Below, in pieces: positions 9,007 through 17,046 of a stretch of 64,000 nt of DNA. The position numbers were made by a program, and so were the translations under genes. Source of the stretch: Flavobacteriales bacterium. Lineage in GTDB: Bacteria > Bacteroidota > Bacteroidia > Flavobacteriales_G > Salibacteraceae. The stretch covers positions 1 to 64,000 of the forward strand of contig JABJJW010000014.1 in NCBI GenBank assembly GCA_018660685.1. Direction: 5' to 3'. Every line of letters starts with the position of its first letter. Position 1 is the first letter of the stretch. The notes below the pieces were generated by a model that searched no databases, was not told where the DNA came from, and was given only the letters and a program-made list of their open reading frames with translations.

Positions 9007-11580
9007 TTATCGCTGAATGGTAACTGGTACATCGAGCCATTCGTTTCGAAGTCCAACTCGAATAATGTACTGTCCGTTGCTCAAATTATCCGGAATACTC
9101 AGCTCCTGAATATGACTTCCATTTGGCGTTAAGGTCATGACTCGCTTGCCATTCATATCCATCATATTGATCTTGAGAGGAGTTTCCTTCGACTTATCGA
9201 GCTGAAGAAATATGCTCTCGCTCGCTGGGTTAGGATACACTGCTAGGCCATCCTCTGCAACTATTTCTTCGACGTTGGTAGGCCATATTTTAGCTTTAGC
9301 ATCATCCTCACCATCACAACCACTATTGTCTGTAACAGTGCAGGTATAAGTACCAGAGATATACACGTCAATGGTTTGGGTAGTTGCCCCTGTATTCCAT
9401 AAATATCCTGAGAATCCGGCTGGTGCCTTCATAGTGACTGGAGCTAGACCCGAACCGCCCGTGACATTCGGTTCTGGGTTTGGTACCACAGCTGTAATAG
9501 ACGCTGTGCCAACTCCTTCGCAATCATTGAAATCCGTCACCGTGACGCTTACAGTGGTTACCCCACTCACTTGAAATACCTGTCCTGTGGATCCATCATG
9601 CCAGAGATAGCTTTGATAACCCCCACCGGCGTTGAAGAGAAAAGTGGCCCCATCACAAAGAACTGTATCTCCCATTCCAACTATTGGATTTGGATTTACC
9701 TCTAAGTCCACTTCGTCTGACCCTTCACATCCGTTGCTATTTGTAACTGTTACAGAATAAATACCTGGAGTCGTAACTGTAATCATCTGCCCCGTTGCTC
9801 CTGTGCTCCAATCATAGAGTGCGAAGCCGGAACCTGCGTCCAAAACATAATCGCCACAAACGGTCGAATCTGGACCTAGGTCAACGACTGGCGCTGGATT
9901 GAATACGAATGTCGCAGCACCAGAAACGCTTCCACTGTCTGTAGGGCAACCTGTAGAGTCTTGAAGATAGCTAATCGTATAAGTTCCTGATTGTGTAATT
10001 GGAGCCGTGAATGGACTTGAAACTCCAGATACATATGTTGGTGAAGTGCCATTTGTGTATTGGACATTCCAAGGTCCAAAACCTGTAAAATTGAAAGTCA
10101 ACGTTGCAATATCACCTTCACAGAAATTTCCTCCTCCCGACACAGAGCCTCCCGGAATCCCATACATAGTCATTACTCCTGAGATCGAGTCATTTGCAGA
10201 ATTCACATCCCCAGTATTATCGACGTAGGCATCGAGCGTCCATGTTCCGCCTTGAGAGGTATTAAAAGTGAGCAGATTGATTGTATCGCAACCACACACT
10301 GGAAGTGTATCCGAATAAGTGGTTGTAACACTGGTACCGTTAGTATCTAAAACTATATCGAATCCTGTTTTGGGATCAACACTAATATTGCATATTACCG
10401 CAGTAATATCATCCGCGCTGCTTCCACAAGCACTGTCCTGATAGGTCAAAGTCGTGAGGGCTATGTCATTCGACTCTGCTACCAAGATGTCATCAAATCC
10501 ATACCCTTCTTGAGTCGCAGCGCCATCTGCTGAAAGTACATATCGGAAGAAGAGTGATGTATCTCCTTGATAGGCACTCAGACTATGCTTATAATAGGTC
10601 CAACCCGAGTTCGTCCCAGTCCATCCGTGTGAACTGTTAAGTGCATTAAAGGAACTTATCGATGAGCTATTGAACCAAGGTGAAGGTGAGCTTGACGAAC
10701 CCAAAGTTGACCATGTAGCACCACTATCTGTTGAAACCTGCATGGTCGCCCCATCATCTGTCGTTTCAATATCAAAAATTCCTTGAAATCTAACTACTGG
10801 ATCTTCTAGTGGTGAGAGATCAAACTCTGGGCTATTTACATAACTGAACTCATCATTGTTATAGTCTCCGTCCAAATCAGTAACCCACGCATTGTCCTCT
10901 TCACCTGCCGCGCTAATGAATGTATTGTCTGGCTCTCCAAGCTCCCATGAGTTTAGGATTCCACCATCAGACCAAGATCCGTCGCCATTTTCAAAACCTT
11001 CGCAGTATGGATACTCGCTTACCTCTGCCGGTGTATAATATACTTCGATCCGAGAAATACTTCCACTACCTTGATAGCCAACTCCCCAAATTAAAGGAGC
11101 TTGATTACTGACAATACTACTTTGATAACCAAATCTTTGGATTGAAACTGTGTAGCCTAAGATGCTCGAATTAAATGATCCCGTTCCATAGGCATTCGAA
11201 TTATTTGATCCGTTTACCGTGGCTCCAAATATTCCGATAGTATCACCTGCGTTGATCAGAACATTACAATCGTAAATCTGACCATATGGTGCACTGTTCG
11301 TGTATAAGTATGTATCAAAATTCGACGACTGCGAACCAAAGGCAATTGGCATGGGGTCATTGATCTTCACTATTTGAAAACACTGATTGCCATTATTCGT
11401 ACTTCCTACAGGTACTCGAAGACCAACAATTTTAAACGACACAGGAGCTACGAACCAAAACCCTCGTACTGCTCCAGTGTAGGTTGATCCAATCCCCGGC
11501 ATCGGCATTACTTGTTGAGACCAAAGTTGGGTTGGAACAAGTAAAATTGAAAGAAAGAATAGAACGTAGAGCTTTTTCAT
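9007..11580 (-). CDS. T9SS type A secreted multidomain protein, array member 1
   Basis: 857 aa from the ATG at 11580, which gives the signal peptide MKKLYVLFFLSILLVPTQLWSQ; an ATG 36 nt further out gives an unlikely leader. Domains in order are: an N-terminal module (about 23-190) containing RGFWFVAPVSFKIVGLRVP; a jelly-roll-like module (about 195-370) with an Asp-rich DLDGDYNNDE segment; a CARDB-like region; four Ig-like modules each with a Cys pair (for example TVCGDY and NGCEG); and a T9SS sorting domain starting AVYPNPAS. It should be exported by Sec and then across the outer membrane by T9SS. It has no catalytic motif and is probably an adhesin or surface structural protein. About 70-80 % of the core from residue ~195 to the sorting domain is shared with the two genes upstream. 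Confidence 0.88.
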   Translation of the reverse strand: MKKLYVLFFLSILLVPTQLWSQQVMPMPGIGSTYTGAVRGFWFVAPVSFKIVGLRVPVGSTNNGNQCFQIVKINDPMPIAFGSQSSNFDTYLYTNSAPYGQIYDCNVLINAGDTIGIFGATVNGSNNSNAYGTGSFNSSILGYTVSIQRFGYQSSIVSNQAPLIWGVGYQGSGSISRIEVYYTPAEVSEYPYCEGFENGDGSWSDGGILNSWELGEPDNTFISAAGEEDNAWVTDLDGDYNNDEFSYVNSPEFDLSPLEDPVVRFQGIFDIETTDDGATMQVSTDSGATWSTLGSSSSPSPWFNSSSISSFNALNSSHGWTGTNSGWTYYKHSLSAYQGDTSLFFRYVLSADGAATQEGYGFDDILVAESNDIALTTLTYQDSACGSSADDITAVICNISVDPKTGFDIVLDTNGTSVTTTYSDTLPVCGCDTINLLTFNTSQGGTWTLDAYVDNTGDVNSANDSISGVMTMYGIPGGSVSGGGNFCEGDIATLTFNFTGFGPWNVQYTNGTSPTYVSGVSSPFTAPITQSGTYTISYLQDSTGCPTDSGSVSGAATFVFNPAPVVDLGPDSTVCGDYVLDAGSGFALYDWSTGATGQMITVTTPGIYSVTVTNSNGCEGSDEVDLEVNPNPIVGMGDTVLCDGATFLFNAGGGYQSYLWHDGSTGQVFQVSGVTTVSVTVTDFNDCEGVGTASITAVVPNPEPNVTGGSGLAPVTMKAPAGFSGYLWNTGATTQTIDVYISGTYTCTVTDNSGCDGEDDAKAKIWPTNVEEIVAEDGLAVYPNPASESIFLQLDKSKETPLKINMMDMNGKRVMTLTPNGSHIQELSIPDNLSNGQYIIRVGLRNEWLDVPVTIQR

Positions 11581-11662
11581 AATGAGTGAATTTGTAGACA
11601 AATATTGATAATTCATCTATGAAAGTCAACTGGTCAAAGGCAATACTTCAAATATCACTGGG

Positions 11663-14269
11663 TTATTCGGTAACCACTGTCAATACAGCTTCGAGGATAT
11701 CCGAATCCGTAATTCCCTTAATAATATAGTTCCCTGAAGGTATATGATCGGGAAGAGACAAGACTTGATTTAATTTTGTGTCCACCGGAACATAAGACAT
11801 CACCAGAATTCCGTTAATATCCACCATTTCGATACGCGTAATTGGCCCTACATCGGTCGAGCTCATTACCGTAATCTGAGATGAGGCGGGGTTCGGGTAA
11901 ACTGCAAAACCCTCCTGGGCAACTATGTCTTCGACACCGACAGGCCAAATCTTTGCCTTTGCATCATCGGAGCCTTCACAGCCATTATTGTCGGTGACTG
12001 TACACGTATAAGTTCCTGAAACATATACGTCGATCGTCTGTGTCATTGCGCTGTTGTTCCATAGATAACCGCTGAATCCAGCAGGAGCGCTCATGGTTAC
12101 TGGCGCAAACCCAGATCCTCCTGTTACATTCGGTTCTGGATTAGCGACAACCGCAGTAATCGACGCTGTACCAATTCCTTCACAGTCATTGAAGTCCGTG
12201 ACTGTCACGCTAACAGTTGTTACTCCACTAACTTGGAACACTTGTCCGGTGGAGCCATCATGCCATAAATAGCTCGCATATCCACCTCCTGCATTGAACA
12301 GGAATGTACTTCCGTCGCAGAGGACGGTATCATTCATTCCAACAACTGGATTAGGATTAACTTCTAGATCGACCTCATCTGACCCATCGCAGCCGTTAGT
12401 ATCGGTTACTGTGACAGAATAAATGCCCGGTGATGTAACTGTAATCATTTGAGTCGTTGCTCCCGTGCTCCAATCATAAACTGAGTAGCCTGAACCAGCG
12501 TCTAGTTGATAATCTCCGCAGACTGTAGAGTCTGGCCCTAGATCAATTACCGGTGCAGGATTAAATACAAATGTTGCTTCTCCCGTGACACTTCCACTGT
12601 CCGTTGGACAACCTGTTGAGTCTTGCAAATAACTAATGGTGTAGGTTCCCGATTGGGTGATTGGCGCCGTGAATGGTGAGGTCACTCCAGCGACATACGT
12701 CGGGGTAGACCCATTGGTATATTGCACGTTCCATGGACCAATTCCTGTGAAGTTCATTGTTAAGGTGGCCACATCACCTTCACAGAAGTTACCACCGCCG
12801 GAAACAGAACCACCAGGAATACCATACATGGTCATCATTCCAGTTAAGGTGTCATTTGACGAATTAACGTCTCCAGTGTTATCAATAATCGCTTCTAATT
12901 GCCAAACTCCACCTTGAGAAGTATTAAAACTTAATAATTCCATGGTGTCGCAAGCACACACCCCAAGGGTATCGCTGTATGTATTTGAGACTGTCGTCCC
13001 ATTAGTATCTAGGTCGACATTAAATCCTGAAAGGGGAATAACACTGTTGTTACAGATGACTCCAGAAATTACGTCAACTGTACTTCCACATTGCGAATCA
13101 GGGTAAATCAATTCTACAATCATTAAGTCATTGGATTCTGCGACGATGATATCGTCGAAGGCAAATCCTTCTTCGGTTACTGCCCCATCAGCGCCCATGT
13201 ACCAACGAAACATAATGTTAGTATCCCCAGCATAAGCGGAGACGCTATGCGCCATTTGAACCCAAGAAGACGAACCAGACCATCCATGCAAACTGTTCAG
13301 CAGATTGAACGATTCGACATTGGAAGTGTTAAACCAATTGCCAGGTGAAGACGTGGATCCTAAAGTTGCCCATGTAGTTCCACTATCAGTCGACACTTGA
13401 AAGGTGGCTCCATCATCTGGGGTCTCAATATCATATGTGGCCATAAATCTAATTTCTGGATCGATCAAGTCTGTAAAATCAAATCGAGGACTACCCACGA
13501 AGCTTCCTTCGTCATTGTTATAGTCTCCATCCACATCGGTAACCCAAGCATGCGTGGAACTTGAGGCATTTGCGATGAAGGTGTTGTTGGGCTCGTCATG
13601 CTCCCATGTGCTCAAAACCCCTCCTGTTGCATATTGTCCGTCGCCATCTTCAAAGTCTTGACAGTATGGGAATTGATCCACATAGGGTAGAGAATACACC
13701 ACGCGTCCGTTGTATTGACGAACTGAGAACCCAGGACTAGGAGAGTTTCCTCCATATCCAACATTCGTCCCATTTGTTACTGTGATCACACCATCCGTAA
13801 ATGACGTTGCGTTTCCAGTTGCATATGTCGTATAAGCGACTCCGCTTCCTGAGGCCATCCCAATGTAAAAACCGTATTCCTCGCCACCGGGAATCAACAA
13901 ATTCAAATCAAAAGGAATCGGCTGAATCGCCGCTCCGGCGAATGCAGTTCCGACAGGTGTAGTTGAAGTTGGCCCCAATTCTGTCCACCCATTTGTCGAA
14001 TTAATGGTGGGAGCTCCGTTTATCGGAGAAGTGTTGTACCAAATAGAAATATTTAATGCCGAAGCCGAATAGAAAGTGCACCACAACGTATCAATGATCA
14101 CTGCTTGGTTTGCTTCAACGTTGAACGTTATCCCTCCAGACCCGTTGTTAGTAGTCAAAGGTGGACTCGTTGTTACCGATCCTGCTTGAGAATAGGTTTG
14201 AGAGGAAAAAAGAATCAACAATCCAACCAAAAGTATGGCTGGATAATAAGTAGGTCGAAGTGACTTCAT
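11663..14269 (-). CDS. T9SS type A secreted multidomain protein, array member 2
   Basis: 868 aa with signal peptide MKSLRPTYYPAILLVGLLILFSSQTYSQ. The N-terminal module (about 29-200) is unrelated to that of members 1 and 3. It has FNVEANQAVIIDTLWCTFY and LLIPGGEEYGFYIGMA, resembling the beta-sandwich modules often found at the front of Bacteroidota surface proteins. From YCQDFEDGDG onward it follows the common plan: jelly-roll-like module with DVDGDYNNDE, CARDB-like region, four Ig-like modules, T9SS sorting domain from AVYPNPAS. The gene has its own short upstream region and no terminator on either side, so the array may be co-transcribed. Function is unknown; surface adhesion or matrix is the likeliest class. 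Confidence 0.87.
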   Translation of the reverse strand: MKSLRPTYYPAILLVGLLILFSSQTYSQAGSVTTSPPLTTNNGSGGITFNVEANQAVIIDTLWCTFYSASALNISIWYNTSPINGAPTINSTNGWTELGPTSTTPVGTAFAGAAIQPIPFDLNLLIPGGEEYGFYIGMASGSGVAYTTYATGNATSFTDGVITVTNGTNVGYGGNSPSPGFSVRQYNGRVVYSLPYVDQFPYCQDFEDGDGQYATGGVLSTWEHDEPNNTFIANASSSTHAWVTDVDGDYNNDEGSFVGSPRFDFTDLIDPEIRFMATYDIETPDDGATFQVSTDSGTTWATLGSTSSPGNWFNTSNVESFNLLNSLHGWSGSSSWVQMAHSVSAYAGDTNIMFRWYMGADGAVTEEGFAFDDIIVAESNDLMIVELIYPDSQCGSTVDVISGVICNNSVIPLSGFNVDLDTNGTTVSNTYSDTLGVCACDTMELLSFNTSQGGVWQLEAIIDNTGDVNSSNDTLTGMMTMYGIPGGSVSGGGNFCEGDVATLTMNFTGIGPWNVQYTNGSTPTYVAGVTSPFTAPITQSGTYTISYLQDSTGCPTDSGSVTGEATFVFNPAPVIDLGPDSTVCGDYQLDAGSGYSVYDWSTGATTQMITVTSPGIYSVTVTDTNGCDGSDEVDLEVNPNPVVGMNDTVLCDGSTFLFNAGGGYASYLWHDGSTGQVFQVSGVTTVSVTVTDFNDCEGIGTASITAVVANPEPNVTGGSGFAPVTMSAPAGFSGYLWNNSAMTQTIDVYVSGTYTCTVTDNNGCEGSDDAKAKIWPVGVEDIVAQEGFAVYPNPASSQITVMSSTDVGPITRIEMVDINGILVMSYVPVDTKLNQVLSLPDHIPSGNYIIKGITDSDILEAVLTVVTE

Positions 14270-14349
14270 GCGAAAATATTTTCGAACAAGATATTAATTC
14301 ATCCAGAGAGTTTACAAACTAGTCGATAAAATTAAGCCTCTGTCGAAGC

Positions 14350-16899
14350 TTACTTCACTACGCTAAGCATCTCCTCTTTGATCAGACCATCTTTAGAGAT
14401 TCTAATAATGTACTGACCTGCAGAAACAAGCTCGCCGATCGTAAACAGCTGTTCAGATGAACCATTAGGAACGATACTCTGAACAAGCTTCCCATCCATG
14501 CTTAAAAGCTGGATTGACTCGGGTGCAACAAATGCATCCGAAAACACCAACGTCAACTGATCTGATGCCGGGTTCGGGTACACTGCAAAACCATTTTCAG
14601 AGGCGATCTCATCAACGTTCAGAGGCCAAATTTTAGCCTTCGCATCATCTTCTCCTTCACAACCGCTAGCGTCTGTGACCGTACAGGTATAAGTTCCGGA
14701 CACATATACATCGATGGTTTGAGTTGTCGCACCTGTGTTCCATAAATACGCCGAATACCCTGCCGGCGCCTTCATCGTTACTGGAGCCAATCCTGAGCCA
14801 CCCTTTACATTCGGATCTGGGGTAGGAACCACTGCCGTAATAGACGCTGTCCCAACTCCCTCGCAGTCATTAAAATCCGTGACAGTCACACTCACGGTTG
14901 TTAATCCACTAACCTGGAAAACTTGTCCCGTAGACCCATCATGCCATAGGTAGCTTTGATAACCACCCCCTGCGTTAAATAAGAATGTTCCTCCTTCGCA
15001 TAGAACGGTGTCTACGATTCCTACGATAGGATTTGGATTCACTTCCAGGTCCACTTCGTCTGACCCTTCGCAGCCAAATCCATCAGTAACCGTTACGGAG
15101 TAAATTCCTGGTGTTGTTACAGTCAACGTCTGGGTTGACGCACCCGTACTCCAATCGTAAAGTGCGAAGCCCGATCCTGCGTCGAGAAGATAATCACCGC
15201 AGACTGTTGAATCTGGTCCAAGGTCAACTACAGGGGCCGGATTGAATACGACTGTCGCAGAACCTGAAATGCTTCCACTGTCGGTGGGGCATCCGGTCGA
15301 ATCTTGTAAATATGTAATCGTATAAGTTCCAGACTGAGTCACATTGGCTGTAAACGGAGTCGTAACTCCAGCCACGTACGTTGGTGTTGTCCCATTCGAA
15401 TACTGAAGATTCCATGGAGTAGCACCTGTTAAGTTGAACGTAAGCTGAGCAATGTCTCCTTCGCAGTAATTACCTCCTCCTGTAATCGATCCACCTGGAA
15501 TTGCCCAAGCAGTCTTTGTGGTGATAATTGAATCATTCGCTGAATTTACATCACCTGTGTTGTTTACATAAGCTGTGACATTCCATGTGCCTCCAGCCGC
15601 TGTGTTCATGTCTATGAGTTCAATCGTATCGCAACCACAAATCGCGAGAGTGTCACTATAATTGATTGTGGCCGAAGTGCCATTGGTATCAATGACCATA
15701 CTGAACCCAGTCTTTTCCTCAATACTGACGTTACAAATCGAGGCTAAAATCGTACTCGATGATGTACCGCAAACGCTATCCGCGTAGAACAATGAGGTTA
15801 AAGAAATGTCATTGGATTCTCCGATTATAATATCGTCAAATGCAAAACCTTCTTCAGTTACGGCACCATCAGCAGATATTACATATCGGAAGAAAACCGA
15901 GGTGTCAGCAACATATGAAAGGAGGCTGTGCCGCATGTCTGACCAACCGCTGCTGGAACCTGTCCAGCCATGACTGCTATTAAGCGAATTAAAAGAAGAA
16001 ATGGTCGAACTGTTGTACCAAGGTGACGGTGAACTGGCCGAACCTAGCGTAGTCCACGTGAATCCACTATCCGCAGATAGTTGAAATGTTGCCCCATCGT
16101 CCGTAGTCTCAATATCATGATTTACTTGAAACCGAACCATTGGATCAACCAGTGCGGTTAAATCAAATTCAACGCTTTGTACACTACTAAGCTCGTCGTT
16201 GTTGTAGTCGCCGTTCAAATCCGTGACCCAGCACTTATCACCAGAAGCTGCCGAACTTATGTTAGTATTATTAGGTTCGCCATGTTCCCATGTCGGTAAT
16301 ATCCCAGCAACATTGAAATTTCCATCATCATCTTCAAAACCTTGACACCAAGGAAATTCATCGACAATCAATGTACTGTAATACATTTCAATCCTTGAGA
16401 TTTGGTAGGCATTTTCGCTCCAAATATTTTGAGGGTTTGTAGTCTGCAAATTGTATTGCATTCCCATCCTGGAAAGGGTCAAATTCTCACCCAAAATTTG
16501 CGTCGACCAGTTGGCCTGACCATAAGAGTTCGTTCCTCCACGAGATCCCATGACGGCAATCCAATCTCCTTGATAAATGGGGATACTGACCGGCAACACA
16601 TTATTTCCAGCAATATTTTGAAACAATGCCAGTGTGGTAAAATTATTTGTGGTGGTGGGATAGGCCAGAGGTGCTCCTGAATTAAACCTCAGCACGGCAA
16701 CGCTCTGGTTTGCGGTGCTCGCCGTAGTTGGAACTCGTAATCCAACAATTAGAAAATCAACTGGCGCCTGGAAATAATACCCCCGTGTATTGCAACAATA
16801 AGTTGCCGCTTGAGATGGCAGCTGCATCAATGTTTGACTTTTGAATGCATCGGTGAAAAGAAAAATGGAGAAAGCTGTGAGGAGTAGTGCTTTTCGCAT
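14350..16899 (-). CDS. T9SS type A secreted multidomain protein, array member 3
   Basis: 849 aa from the ATG at 16899 (signal peptide MRKALLLTAFSIFLFTDAFKSQ); an ATG 27 nt upstream would add a charged leader and is less likely. The N-terminal module has TRGYYFQAPVDFLIVGLRVP, clearly homologous to member 1, plus a distinctive adjacent cysteine pair (TYCCN). The rest is the shared plan: jelly-roll-like module with DLNGDYNNDE, CARDB-like region, four Ig-like modules with Cys pairs, and a sorting domain from AVYPNPAS. It is the most upstream of the three and diverges from dnaX across 147 nt. Role unknown; secreted to the cell surface. Confidence 0.87.
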   Translation of the reverse strand: MRKALLLTAFSIFLFTDAFKSQTLMQLPSQAATYCCNTRGYYFQAPVDFLIVGLRVPTTASTANQSVAVLRFNSGAPLAYPTTTNNFTTLALFQNIAGNNVLPVSIPIYQGDWIAVMGSRGGTNSYGQANWSTQILGENLTLSRMGMQYNLQTTNPQNIWSENAYQISRIEMYYSTLIVDEFPWCQGFEDDDGNFNVAGILPTWEHGEPNNTNISSAASGDKCWVTDLNGDYNNDELSSVQSVEFDLTALVDPMVRFQVNHDIETTDDGATFQLSADSGFTWTTLGSASSPSPWYNSSTISSFNSLNSSHGWTGSSSGWSDMRHSLLSYVADTSVFFRYVISADGAVTEEGFAFDDIIIGESNDISLTSLFYADSVCGTSSSTILASICNVSIEEKTGFSMVIDTNGTSATINYSDTLAICGCDTIELIDMNTAAGGTWNVTAYVNNTGDVNSANDSIITTKTAWAIPGGSITGGGNYCEGDIAQLTFNLTGATPWNLQYSNGTTPTYVAGVTTPFTANVTQSGTYTITYLQDSTGCPTDSGSISGSATVVFNPAPVVDLGPDSTVCGDYLLDAGSGFALYDWSTGASTQTLTVTTPGIYSVTVTDGFGCEGSDEVDLEVNPNPIVGIVDTVLCEGGTFLFNAGGGYQSYLWHDGSTGQVFQVSGLTTVSVTVTDFNDCEGVGTASITAVVPTPDPNVKGGSGLAPVTMKAPAGYSAYLWNTGATTQTIDVYVSGTYTCTVTDASGCEGEDDAKAKIWPLNVDEIASENGFAVYPNPASDQLTLVFSDAFVAPESIQLLSMDGKLVQSIVPNGSSEQLFTIGELVSAGQYIIRISKDGLIKEEMLSVVK

Positions 16900-17032
16900 G
16901 GCTAGTTTGATTAGTGATTCAAACAAATATTACCATTAATTCTCATTCTTCCTAATTTAACAACTGAAGCAGAGGAATTTAGATCTTAATAAATATTCGT
17001 GACACAATATCCTTAAAACTCAGATCAGATTT

Positions 17033-17040
17033 TACTTTTG
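17033..17040 (+). promoter_or_regulatory. -7 box (TACTTTTG) immediately upstream of dnaX
   Basis: A perfect TAnnTTTG match ends 6 nt before the dnaX ATG at 17047. If used, transcription would begin within 0-3 nt of the start codon and the mRNA would be leaderless or nearly so. No good -33 TTG is visible at 19-20 nt. Confidence 0.45.
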
Positions 17041-17046
17041 GAATTC

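Larger units (their letters stand above)
9007..16899 (-). repeat. Tandem array of three paralogous T9SS surface-protein genes
   Basis: Three head-to-tail genes of 857, 868 and 849 codons are separated by only 80-85 nt. They share about 580 residues of core almost residue for residue in the Ig-like part; for example YLWHDGSTGQVFQVSG occurs in all three. The N-terminal module and the sorting domain diverge. Synonymous positions in the shared core differ freely between copies, so this is an old duplication under protein-level constraint and not a recent DNA duplication. Confidence 0.95.

Noticed and set aside
9007-16899. Array as a recent tandem DNA duplication or insertion of mobile DNA
   Set aside because: Synonymous sites differ widely, flanks have no direct or inverted repeats, and no transposase is near.
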